This document shows positions 35,504 through 43,409 of a stretch of DNA of 64,000 nt, in pieces (position 1 is the first letter of the stretch; every line of letters begins with the position of its first letter). The position numbers and the translations under genes are program-made. The DNA is from Lewinellaceae bacterium (GTDB taxonomy: Bacteria > Bacteroidota > Bacteroidia > Chitinophagales > Saprospiraceae). The notes below the pieces were generated by a model. It was not told the DNA's origin and made no database searches. It was given only the letters and a program-made list of their open reading frames with translations. Where the stretch lies: contig JACJXZ010000005.1 of the NCBI GenBank assembly GCA_020636375.1, positions 558,001-622,000 of the forward strand, read 5' to 3'.

Positions 35504-35847
35504 CTGATTGTAACAGATTGCGTAGCTGCCTTTGGTGATCCGCGGCCCGACATTGGAAGGCCATAATCCCGTAGGGATGTTAGTCCATTGCCAGGGCCGT
35601 GAGGCCCTGGTTGTCATAGAGGCGTTCCCAGAGCTCTGTAAGAGCGATAGCCCAAAAGGCGCCAGGGCATTGCGGCGATTGGCTGTCGTCCTTACCACAT
35701 AGTGGCCCCTTTGGGGCAGGACTAGGGCGTACATGGCCATTAATCCAGGGCCTATCGGCCCTGGCAATGAGCCATCGTCCCTACGGGACTAAGGAGACAC
35801 GGCCGCTACCCTTTGCCCCTTCCAGCTACGCAATCCGTTACAATCAG
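35504..35847. mobile_element. 344-bp MITE-like element with 25-bp terminal inverted repeats
   Basis: Starts ctgattgtaacagattgc and ends with its complement; the 25-bp arms differ at one base. Inside are shorter inverted pairs: cccgtaggga (near 35568) with tccctacggga (near 35780), and ccagggccgtgaggccctgg as a local hairpin. It carries no open frame worth calling, so it is non-autonomous. A string of ttaggttttaggcgttagg units and tgcctgttgagtgcccgattagg follow to 35910; the last also occurs at 38305-38330. Confidence 0.8.
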
Positions 35848-35938
35848 TAGGTTTTAGGTCTTAGGTTTTAGGCGTTAGGCGTTAGGTGCCTGTTGAGTGC
35901 CCGATTAGGCTCCTGCCAAAACACAGCCATAACCAACC

Positions 35939-36009
35939 ATATAACAATATAACAATATAACAATATAACAATATAACAATATAACAATATAACAATATAA
36001 CAATATAAC
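35939..36009. repeat. Tandem repeat, 8-bp unit (ataacaat) x about 9
   Basis: Nearly perfect units of ataacaat about 120 bp before the cytolysin-like gene, presumably in its promoter or leader region. Same unit family as 1386, 38453 and 59469. Confidence 0.95.
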
Positions 36010-36126
36010 CATCCCCCTGTCCACCCTTTGTCCACCCCCGTTTTTTGTGCTTTCCCGCCCTTTCCTGCACCTTTGAAGCACCGGAAGCGACACCCGCTTC
36101 CTTTCAGAAAACCTAAAAAATTGACC

Positions 36127-37926
36127 ATGAAAAAGACCCTGTTAGCCGCCTTGATGACCGTATTGGCTTTTGCCTGCAACAAAGAGAATACGCCCCCTGC
36201 CGACAGCTTCGATGCCGTTTTCGAAGCCGGCGGCAACTTCCCCTCCGTGAACCGCAGCGAAGAGGTAGTGGCGGAAGAACAGTCCAGCGAGACCATCAAC
36301 GACGTGGAATTCAACTGTACCATCCGGACCCTGCGCGTGCAGGACGGGGCGGGCGGGCAAAGCGGGTTCCCCCTGTTCAACCCCAATGCGTCGGTGGTTT
36401 ACCCCGGCAGCCTGCTGCAGGGCAAGAGCCTCAACCAGGCCACGCCCGACGTCATCGCCGTCAAACGGGCCGGCGGAACCATCTCCATCGACGTGGTCGA
36501 CGGGAATATCCAGCCGTCCTTTACCGTGGATGAGATCCGGAAGAGCACCGTAAGCACCGCCGCCAACAACATCATCGCCAACAGCACGGGCGTAGTGCCC
36601 GCCAATTTCGAGTTCTCCTACGACTTCGTGAGCAGCAAACGGGAGATGGCCCTGAAGATGCGGGCCGACTTCGAGACCAAGTTCACAGAGATCGAAAGCA
36701 GCCTCAGCTTCAGCACCGACCGCGAGTACAACCGCATGCTGATCCAGCTCAACCAGAGCTTTTACACCCTGAGCTTCGACATCCCCACTTCCCTGGACGA
36801 GCTGTTCGCCCCCGACGTCAAGCCGGACGACCTGGCCCGGTACGTCGGCCCCGGCAACCCGGCAACCTATATCTCCGACGTCACCTACGGCCGCATTTAT
36901 TACATGCTGGTCGAATCGACCTCCTCCCAAACCGAGATGAACGCCCGGGTGGAAGGCTCCTTCTCCGGCCTGGTGGTCGGCGGCTCCGGCGAGGTGGAGT
37001 ACAACCAGCTGTCGCAGCTGGAGAACGTCAAGGTCAAGGTCTTCGCTTTCGGCGGCGAATCGGGATCTACCATCCGGACCATTGGCGTGTCAGACCTCAG
37101 CGACATCGTTGACCTGCTGGCGGAAAGCTCGGACATCACCACCGGCAAGCCGGTCTCCTACGTCGTGCGCAGCGTCTACGACAACCAGATCGTCAGCGTG
37201 CAACTGAACACGGAATACGACGTCAAGGAATGTACCCCCACCATGACGTCAGGCGCTCCCCCCTATACGGCACACTGGGCGGGCCTGTCTACAACCTTCG
37301 GCCCCATCGGTGCCGCCTTCACCCTGAAAGGGACGGAATTCATCCTCGTCAACAAGGCAGGCGACCAGTATATGATCAGCGACGTCGGCTCCCTGAAGGG
37401 CCCCTACTCCATCGACGAGCTGGGCGACGGCCCCTGCCCCTTTACCTCCATCAGCGCCGCCTGCAACCTGGAGGGCAACGACTACGAGCAGGCTACCATC
37501 ATGATGTTCGACCAGACCGGCACCCGCTATACCTACATGCTCGACAACGGCCGCTGGCTGAACGTGGAGAACATCACCAACCTGGCCAACGGCAGCTCGC
37601 CCTTCAACCTCTCGGGCGTAGGCGCTATGGCCTTCCGAACCAAAGACCCCCTGGGCCCCAGCACCCGCGTCATGTTCAACCAGGACGGCACCTTGTGGAC
37701 CATCTACAACAACAACCCCCAGGGCTTCAGCAGCCCCAAGAACCTCAACCAGCTGTTCAGCAACCACAATTTCCCCTCCGGCATGGATGGCGTCGGCGCT
37801 TCCATCGGCTTCGACATCGGAGACGACCACTTCTACATCTTCTTCGACAAAACGGGCAGGAAATATACCATCTTCGGCAACGTCAACGGGCAGGGCAACC
37901 GGTATATCGGGCCGTTCGCGATATGA
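36127..37926 (+). CDS. Cholesterol-dependent-cytolysin-like lipoprotein with a replaced C-terminal domain
   Basis: A 599-residue protein; the ATG at 36127 gives a signal peptide with lipobox (LAFAC, Cys17). Residues about 45-370 match the thiol-activated cytolysin pore-forming core: VIAVKRAGG, NFEFSYDFVSSKREMAL, LIQLNQSFYTLSFDIPTS, DVTYGRIYYMLVEST and VKVFAFGG with YVVRSVYDNQ. The membrane-binding domain 4 and its Trp-rich undecapeptide are absent. Instead there are about 228 residues with four similar strand-rich repeats (for example GAAFTLKGTEFILVNKAGDQYMI, SIGFDIGDDHFYIFFDKTGRKYTIF), suggesting a four-bladed hemopexin-like propeller. Target specificity is therefore likely not cholesterol. 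Cytolysin-like proteins are known in other Bacteroidota; the tail here is the unusual part. Confidence 0.88.
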   Translation: MKKTLLAALMTVLAFACNKENTPPADSFDAVFEAGGNFPSVNRSEEVVAEEQSSETINDVEFNCTIRTLRVQDGAGGQSGFPLFNPNASVVYPGSLLQGKSLNQATPDVIAVKRAGGTISIDVVDGNIQPSFTVDEIRKSTVSTAANNIIANSTGVVPANFEFSYDFVSSKREMALKMRADFETKFTEIESSLSFSTDREYNRMLIQLNQSFYTLSFDIPTSLDELFAPDVKPDDLARYVGPGNPATYISDVTYGRIYYMLVESTSSQTEMNARVEGSFSGLVVGGSGEVEYNQLSQLENVKVKVFAFGGESGSTIRTIGVSDLSDIVDLLAESSDITTGKPVSYVVRSVYDNQIVSVQLNTEYDVKECTPTMTSGAPPYTAHWAGLSTTFGPIGAAFTLKGTEFILVNKAGDQYMISDVGSLKGPYSIDELGDGPCPFTSISAACNLEGNDYEQATIMMFDQTGTRYTYMLDNGRWLNVENITNLANGSSPFNLSGVGAMAFRTKDPLGPSTRVMFNQDGTLWTIYNNNPQGFSSPKNLNQLFSNHNFPSGMDGVGASIGFDIGDDHFYIFFDKTGRKYTIFGNVNGQGNRYIGPFAI

Positions 37927-37943
37927 CGGCCAAATCATAAAAG

Positions 37944-38165
37944 ATGACGGAGAACACAGAGGGGACCACTCGGAAAAACCGGGTGGCCACTGACATTTAT
38001 TTTGAATACTGGAAAGAATGGATATATCCATTGGAGGAAGGCGCCCGCCAGGTAGCTTTCGCTTCTGTACTGATGGAGGTCATACAATCCCTGTACGGCA
38101 TCGAGGCGATGTGGGAGCTCGGGGCGCGGATGGTGGCGCATAGCGTAGAGCAGAGGGCTGCGTGA
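37944..38165 (+). CDS. Small hypothetical protein following the cytolysin-like gene
   Basis: A 73-residue frame starting 17 bp after the cytolysin-like stop codon, so it could be translated from the same transcript. Sequence is amphipathic and helical in the middle (YWKEWIYPLEEGARQVAFASVLMEVIQ). No family recognised and no signal peptide. A partner or immunity role would be guesswork. Confidence 0.45.
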   Translation: MTENTEGTTRKNRVATDIYFEYWKEWIYPLEEGARQVAFASVLMEVIQSLYGIEAMWELGARMVAHSVEQRAA

Positions 38166-38237
38166 AAGGGGGGTGTTCGCTGTTCGCGAATTATTGAAAG
38201 CCAGTATTTAAAAAACAAAGGGGCGCGGTGCTAAATT

Positions 38238-38410
38238 GTGACCCCTTCGGTGTCAGGAGGATTTAGGCCCGTCCAGTCGGCCGGGTAAATGTTAGGACTT
38301 AGGCGTTTGGCACCTGTTGAGTGCCCGATTAGGCCTGGATTGCCCCTAAAACCTACAGCCCAAGATTTACCCGGCCGGACGGACGGGCCTAAAACCGGGC
38401 AAGGGGTACA
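38238..38410. repeat. Palindromic MITE-like element, family 4
   Basis: Arms aggcccgtccagtcggccgg... (38265-38290) and their complement (38365-38390) match at 24 of 26 positions, and pairing continues outwards imperfectly. The loop carries tgcctgttgagtgcccgattagg, shared with 35880-35915. A partial relative (gctaaattgtg..cggtgttgggaggattta) lies at 40390-40440 on the other side of the kinase-globin gene. Confidence 0.75.
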
Positions 38411-38452
38411 AAAAGGAATCGCGCCCGTATCATTATTTGTGTCCGGATACTT

Positions 38453-38496
38453 GCAATATAACAATATAGCAATACAACAATATAACAATATAGCAA
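38453..38496. repeat. Tandem repeat, 8-bp unit (acaatata)
   Basis: Five to six units of acaatata/gcaataca, 40 bp from the end of the kinase-globin gene. Confidence 0.85.
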
Positions 38497-38536
38497 ACCC
38501 CGCCAGGCCAACAATATAGCCATCCAGCAATCCCCC

Positions 38537-40267
38537 CTACCCCCGCCGCATCGCCTCCATCGCGTTGCGCACTGCGACCTCCCAGGCCTGGTCCAGCTCG
38601 TCCGGGTTGCTCCAGTTCTCCTCGTCGAAGGCCAGGATGGTCTCCTTGAGGCACTCCAGGAAGAGGGTATAATCTTCGGGTTGCACCCCTACGGCGGCAT
38701 GCTGCCGGGACAGCGATTGCAGCCGCTGGCCCATAGCGGTCGACACGGAGGGGAACTGCAGCAGGCGCTCCATGGCCAGGTCGAGCATCTGGTGTTGGTA
38801 TTTCCAGAGGTCTTCTTCGGAGGCATTTTCGCGGGCCATGCGGGCGGTGTAGGCGCGGTCGAAAATCTCCCGGGCGTTGGGGGATTTGTCGATGAAGAAA
38901 TCGTAGAAGGCTTTGTAGAAGCCGTCGACGCGGCGCACGCGGTTGTAGCTGTTGCGCAGTTTCTTGATCAGCTGGTAATCCGGGTGTTTCTCTACCGGCT
39001 GGCCGGTGGCGGGCAGCTTCTGGATCTCCTCCAGCACTTCTTCCATGTCCAGAAACCGTTCCCGGGGATCATAGCTGAGCATGCGCCCCAGGGCCTTGAC
39101 GAAGCGGGGCGGGCAGAGGGTGGGCTTGAGCTCCTGTTGGAGCAGGCCCGGGTTTTCGTCAAAGTCGAGCCGGCGGCGCAGGATTTCCATGACGGTGCCG
39201 CCCCGGAAGAAAGGATTGCCGGTAAACAGCTCCACGGCGATCAGGGCAAAGGAGTACTGGTCGGAAAGCGGCGTGGCCGTGTCGCTGTTGATCTGCTCGG
39301 GGCTCCAGTACATGGAAAACAGGCGGATGCGCTCGAAGGTACGCTTGTAGTAGGACGCCTTCACCACCTGGAAGGGAGACAGCTTCGCCCCCTTTTTCTT
39401 GTCGATCAGGATATTGGATGGCCAGAGGTTGTTGTGCACCAGGCCGTCCTGATGCCCCTGGTACAAGGCCCGCCCCATGGTATAGAGCATCTCCCGGATT
39501 TCGCGAAGCTGATAGGGCCAGCCCTTTTCCAGGCGTTCGGACAGGCGCATGCCGTCGATGTACTCCGTGACGATGTAGCGGGGCGGGGCGTCCAGCCCTT
39601 CGTCGAGGATGCTGATGATGCCGTCCAGGCCGGAAAGCTGCTTGGCCTTGCTCAGGTCCTCCCGGATATTCTCCAGGTTCTCATCGTCGATCACCGACAG
39701 GGGTTTGATGACCTTGATCGCTACCCGCTGGGGCGTATTCGTGATGTTATCGGCCTTTTCTGCTTTGTAGATGACGGCCGTGTCGCCGGTGGAAATCTTT
39801 TCCAGGTTGACGTAGCGTTTGGCGAGTTTTTGCTCCAGCAACTTCTTGAACTCCTCCTCATTCTTGGCCAGAGTGATCTGCATGACTTCTTCGTTCCCCT
39901 CCTCCACCATGCCCTCTCCTGTCTTGTGGATGTGCCGGAGGAGCTGGAACAGCGATTTTTTGATCTGGATCAGGCGGACGCGCTCTTCCTCGGCGGTGAT
40001 GGCCTGGTTGAGCGCTTCCTGGCGTATTTCGTTGAAATCGCTGAGCAGCAGAGAAACTGTAATGCTGTATTCGGTATACCTGACCAGTGGTTTCAGCTCT
40101 TCGAATACCCGCTCCAGCTGATTGTGCTCGATCAGGCCCTCCAATCGCTCGATGTTGTCTTTCAATGCTTTCATACCCTCCTTCTGATGCGGTGCCAGAT
40201 ACAATACGGGGAACATAATCGGTTTTTTAAATCGGGGCAGGGCCCCGTCTGTCTGTCCTGTAATCAC
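38537..40267 (-). CDS. Effector-associated domain / pseudokinase / globin fusion
   Basis: A 576-residue cytosolic protein with three parts. Residues about 32-115 match effector-associated domain 11 (EAD11: ALKDNIERLEGLIEHNQLE, FNEIRQEALNQAITAEEE), a helical adaptor of Bacteroidota and cyanobacterial conflict systems. Residues about 151-410 are a protein-kinase fold with VAIK Lys185, but the catalytic loop reads HNNLWPSN (HRD Asp changed to Asn280) and no DFG is visible, so it is a likely pseudokinase. Residues about 430-574 are a single-domain globin: FYDFFIDKSPNAREIF (helices A-C), Gln near the distal position (WKYQHQM), and proximal His523 (SRQHAAVGVQPEDY). The combination points to a haem-based O2/NO/redox switch controlling a scaffold kinase. 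The start could be as late as codon 32. Confidence 0.88.
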   Translation of the reverse strand: MITGQTDGALPRFKKPIMFPVLYLAPHQKEGMKALKDNIERLEGLIEHNQLERVFEELKPLVRYTEYSITVSLLLSDFNEIRQEALNQAITAEEERVRLIQIKKSLFQLLRHIHKTGEGMVEEGNEEVMQITLAKNEEEFKKLLEQKLAKRYVNLEKISTGDTAVIYKAEKADNITNTPQRVAIKVIKPLSVIDDENLENIREDLSKAKQLSGLDGIISILDEGLDAPPRYIVTEYIDGMRLSERLEKGWPYQLREIREMLYTMGRALYQGHQDGLVHNNLWPSNILIDKKKGAKLSPFQVVKASYYKRTFERIRLFSMYWSPEQINSDTATPLSDQYSFALIAVELFTGNPFFRGGTVMEILRRRLDFDENPGLLQQELKPTLCPPRFVKALGRMLSYDPRERFLDMEEVLEEIQKLPATGQPVEKHPDYQLIKKLRNSYNRVRRVDGFYKAFYDFFIDKSPNAREIFDRAYTARMARENASEEDLWKYQHQMLDLAMERLLQFPSVSTAMGQRLQSLSRQHAAVGVQPEDYTLFLECLKETILAFDEENWSNPDELDQAWEVAVRNAMEAMRRG

Positions 40268-40473
40268 GCTTTCCCCATAATGACGAATTTAGGCCCTCTA
40301 TTGTCGCTTTCAAAATAATATTTAACAAAATCTTATTTGTAACGTCAAAAACCGCAACGGATGCCGGCGGCTTTCAGGCAGGGTGGGGTGCGATGCTAAA
40401 TTGTGCCCTTTCCGGTGTTGGGAGGATTTAGGCATTAGGTTTTGGGCGTTAGGCGACGCGCGATCAATGACTG

Positions 40474-40691
40474 TCGGGCATACTGCTGAACATTTTTTGG
40501 ACACAGAGTACGCCGACCTGCCTGCCTACCTGGCAGTAATGGCAGGCAGGCTGTGCCGCAGGCCGACAGGCAGGCAGGGAAGACACAGAGCCACACAGAG
40601 GCTTGATTATCAACGGAAGAACTTTGCGTACCTCTGTGTTGGACTCAGTGCGCTCTGTGTCCAAAACCATTTTGTCCAGTAGTATGACTGT
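40474..40691. repeat. MITE-like element, family 3, complete copy
   Basis: About 218 bp with imperfect terminal repeats: catactgctgaacattttttgg near 40479 and the complement-like ccattttgtccagtagtatg near 40667-40686. The central aggcaggc-rich part is about 150 bp and nearly identical, inverted, to 24600-24748. The rest of the gap (40268-40473) contains a piece of family 4 sequence. Confidence 0.85.
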
Positions 40692-40751
40692 CGGGTTTTC
40701 CAGGAGCGCTTTTTCCTTTATCCGGCGTTGAAGAACCGCCATTGTAGGTGG

Positions 40752-41351
40752 CTACACCCCTTCTGTCATCAGGAGGCGATGCAACTGCATGCCTTTCCTG
40801 TAAAAATCCATGATCTGGGAGGGCAGCAGCAACTGGTTCCTGCGGTACAGGATGAGGTAGTAGTTGAGCCCTTCCATAGTCCAGTTTTTTTCGATGGTAA
40901 AAAATTGCAGGACTTCGTCGTTGAAATTGGCGCGGATGTATTCTTCGTCGTCGCCCCGAAGCAGGTATTGACTGGAAAATTTGGGGTATCGTTCGAAGTC
41001 GATGTCCTCCAAGCCCAGCCAGGCGCCGACCTTGTGAAAGAAGTTCTCCGGTTTCATCAGGAATTGCGGCAGGCCCAGTTTTTTGGACTGGACGAAAAAG
41101 ACCGTCTGCTTGAAAACGCGGGCGCTATTGCCGGTGCTGATGGTGTAGCGATAATCGAAGATGCGGACGTCCAGTTCGAGCAGGCCGTCCCGGCGGTACA
41201 ACATGTTGGTGATGCGCCGCCGCCGGCCCCGGCTGAAGAGGGTAAAGTCCCTGAGCATCGTATGCAGGCCCCAGGTGTCCTCCGCCTCGTATTCCATGCC
41301 TAGTTGGTAGGAGATGCTTTTCAATTGAGAGGCCCTGTCGGTATTTGCCAT
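40752..41351 (-). CDS. Conserved hypothetical protein (about 199 residues)
   Basis: The likely start is the ATG giving MANTDRASQLKSIS; the longer frame upstream reads through a short repeat (ccatggttatatggtt). No family recognised. The protein is mixed alpha/beta with no signal peptide or membrane helix: it has DTWGLHTMLRDFTLFSRGRRRRITNML and repeated strand pairs such as LLELDVRIFDYRYTIST, typical of small cytosolic proteins that sense or report cell state (a TbpB/DUF3137-like plan is possible). Probably transcribed alone. Confidence 0.65.
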   Translation of the reverse strand: MANTDRASQLKSISYQLGMEYEAEDTWGLHTMLRDFTLFSRGRRRRITNMLYRRDGLLELDVRIFDYRYTISTGNSARVFKQTVFFVQSKKLGLPQFLMKPENFFHKVGAWLGLEDIDFERYPKFSSQYLLRGDDEEYIRANFNDEVLQFFTIEKNWTMEGLNYYLILYRRNQLLLPSQIMDFYRKGMQLHRLLMTEGV

Positions 41352-41401
41352 AGTCTGGTTGTTTTCAATCTGTCCTGGCGTGACTGCCGGCCGCCCTGGG
41401 T

Positions 41402-41437
41402 TCATGGTTCCATGGTTATATGGTTCCATGGTTGAGG
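41402..41437. repeat. Short tandem repeat (ggttccatggttatat)
   Basis: Two to three copies of ggttccatgg with ttatat between, lying upstream of the conserved hypothetical gene. The gap 41438-41671 shows no gene. Confidence 0.55.
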
Positions 41438-41671
41438 CAGCCCTGCTGCCTGGCCGCCCGGCACCCTGCCGAACTCGCGCCGAAGTACCTGGGCGGATGG
41501 CGTCTCCCGGCCGGGCCGGGCATGAAAGATAAAGATTTTACGGATGGAAAGTTAAAAAAGAAGGAGGCTTTCAGCAAGGAAGGGGAGAAAAAGCAAGGAA
41601 GCCGGAACAGTGGGCTTATCCGGCCGTGGAGCCGGCGACGGGAGGGCCGGCCCCGGCGGCGCGATATTTTT

Positions 41672-41938
41672 TCAGGCAGCGTGCTTCTGGATAAAAAAGC
41701 TGGCGTCCTGCACCGTTTCGATGGCTTCGGCCTCTTCCGGGGTCAGATAGACGTTGAAACGGCTTTCCAGTTCAGCGATCAGCAACAGCAGGTCAATGGC
41801 GTCGAGATTGAGGTCGTCCTGCAGGTGGGTGTAAGGATGGATGAACTTAACCGGCACGTTGAGCCTCCAGCTGATGAGGTCGATGATGCGTTGTTGCATA
41901 TTATTAAGTGTTGAATGTGAGATAGCTGAGTCTGTCAT
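41672..41938 (-). CDS. Acyl-carrier-protein-like protein lacking the phosphopantetheine serine
   Basis: An 88-residue protein with the three- to four-helix ACP layout: QRIIDLISWRLNVP, then HLQDDLNLDAIDLLLLIAELESRFNVYLTPEEAEAIETV. In carrier proteins the second helix begins D-S-L, where Ser receives the 4'-phosphopantetheine arm. Here the codons give D-A-I: the serine is alanine. The rest of the acidic recognition helix is kept. It therefore cannot carry acyl groups by the usual route and may act as a structural or regulatory decoy. No fatty-acid or polyketide genes flank it. Confidence 0.85.
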   Translation of the reverse strand: MTDSAISHSTLNNMQQRIIDLISWRLNVPVKFIHPYTHLQDDLNLDAIDLLLLIAELESRFNVYLTPEEAEAIETVQDASFFIQKHAA

Positions 41939-41996
41939 AGCGAATATTTGCTTCCTTTTGTCCGATGTTAAGAACGCACACCTACCCCTATTGGTT

Positions 41997-42032
41997 GCCT
42001 GGCTTTTTTGTATTTCGACAAAAAAGCCAGGC
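41997..42032. repeat. 13-bp perfect inverted repeat downstream of the LOG-family gene
   Basis: Arms gcctggctttttt and aaaaaagccaggc with a 10-base loop. The T/A tracts lie inside the loop side, opposite to a normal terminator, but the stem may still stop or stabilise the LOG-family transcript that ends at 42041. Confidence 0.6.
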
Positions 42033-42040
42033 TTATTTAT

Positions 42041-42763
42041 TCAAAGCTCATAGTTGGGGCCAAGTTCCTCGCCTTTTCCCGTATAAAATTCATTGATGAT
42101 CCGCACGACTTCCTCCGGTTCGTCGGTAATGGGCATCAGGTCCAGGTCTTCGGGGTTGATGTTGTGGTACTGCCCGAGCATCACTTCCTGTATCCAGCTT
42201 TTGAGGCCCGACCAGAAGCCCACCCCGACCAGGATGATCGGCATCTTGGTGATCTTGTTGGTCTGTACGAGGGTCAGTACTTCGAAGAGCTCGTCCATGG
42301 TGCCAAAGCCCCCCGGAAGGGCCACCAGCGCCTGGGCATACTTGACGAACATCACTTTCCGGACGAAGAAATACCGGAAATCCAGGTTGCAATCGGGATC
42401 AATGTACTGATTGTGCCCCTGTTCGAACGGCAGGTTGATGTTGAGGCCGACGGAGCGCCCCCCGTAGATGTGGGCGCCTTTATTGCCCGCCTCCATAATG
42501 CCCGGGCCGCCGCCGGTGATGACGCCATAGCCGGCCTCGGTGAGCAGGCGGGCGATGTCTACCGCCTTTTTATAATAAGGATGGTCGGGCTTGGTGCGCG
42601 CCGACCCGAAGATAGAGACGCAGGGCCCCACTTCGTTCAGGGTTTCAAAACCGTCTACAAATTCGGAGATCACTTTGAACATCGTCCAGGAGTTCTCGCC
42701 TTTCAACTGGCGGCCCCAGGGCTTCATCTGATGTTTTTTGACATGGTTCTGGTTCTCGGTCAT
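42041..42763 (-). CDS. LOG family protein (TIGR00730, Rossmann-fold nucleotide phosphoribohydrolase)
   Basis: A 240-residue cytosolic protein of the LOG family, members of which hydrolyse the N-glycosidic bond of (cytokinin-type) nucleoside 5'-monophosphates. The family signatures are GGGPGIMEAGNKGA near residue 100 and PGGFGTMDELFE near 165. SIFGSARTKPDHPYY near 50 is the N-terminal Rossmann motif. Length and all motifs are normal. In most bacteria the physiological substrate is unclear. Monocistronic, with a hairpin behind it. Confidence 0.93.
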   Translation of the reverse strand: MTENQNHVKKHQMKPWGRQLKGENSWTMFKVISEFVDGFETLNEVGPCVSIFGSARTKPDHPYYKKAVDIARLLTEAGYGVITGGGPGIMEAGNKGAHIYGGRSVGLNINLPFEQGHNQYIDPDCNLDFRYFFVRKVMFVKYAQALVALPGGFGTMDELFEVLTLVQTNKITKMPIILVGVGFWSGLKSWIQEVMLGQYHNINPEDLDLMPITDEPEEVVRIINEFYTGKGEELGPNYEL

Positions 42764-42939
42764 GGTAATGGATATCTTTGGTTAAGTTATAGTCGCCACT
42801 GCACGAAGTGTTGCGGCATTACGGGCCTGTGGCACCGGACATTTGGGCTTGTCGGCCTAAACATTCCTTACCCCGGGTTTTTCAACCCGGGATAAGGGAT
42901 GTTCCCCGCAGGAAATACCGGCACCGGCAGTATGAACAC

Positions 42940-42972
42940 AAAAAAGCCCGCCCCGTTCGTTTCGGGCAGGCC
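42940..42972 (-). terminator. Terminator-like hairpin, minus strand
   Basis: On the minus strand gcctgcccg and cggggcgggc pair and are followed by six T. The nearest upstream minus-strand gene is the NtrC-type regulator, which ends 440 bp away, so what it terminates is unclear. Confidence 0.5.
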
Positions 42973-43177
42973 TATCTAGTTAAGTCTTTTCGGGCTAAAT
43001 TACAAGCATCGGCCAAAAACTTCCAGGATATGAAGCGACCGGCGGCAGCCGGGTTGAACAGTTATTGGCCCGGCACATATCCAAACTGTTATTAGTTGTA
43101 ATTGGTTATCAACAGTTTGGGGCCGGAGCGCCGGCAATACCAGCAATTTCTCATGTAGAGCATGCACGTATCGCCAC

Positions 43178-43276
43178 AAAAATTTATCCGGCTCAAAGAG
43201 ACGGACACAAAGGCACCAAATCCGCACTAAATTTAGTGCGGATTTGGTGTCCGTCTATCCAGCCGGATAAATTTTA
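43178..43276. repeat. Palindromic element with a perfect 36-bp central palindrome
   Basis: The centre, 43214-43249, is a perfect palindrome (half-site caccaaatccgcactaaa). Outer arms acggacac/gtgtccgt and aaatttatccggct/agccggataaattt extend it to about 100 bp. Part of it (aaatccgcactaaatttt) recurs at 44889-44907. The gap 42764-43409 otherwise holds the weak hairpin at 42836-42900 (arms cccgggtt/aacccggg). Confidence 0.85.
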
Positions 43277-43409
43277 GTGCCCGTCTGGTCAGCCGGGTAA
43301 ACTTTCGTGGCATCCTCTCGCCGCGTGCGCACCTTACATGAGAAACTACTGCGGCAATACCCCGCGCCCTTCCCGGAAATAACGGCCACGGGGTTTTCCT
43401 CCTCAAACG

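Noticed and set aside
41997..42032. Canonical Rho-independent terminator
   Set aside because: The A/T tracts are on the loop side of the stem, opposite to the usual order; kept only as an inverted repeat.
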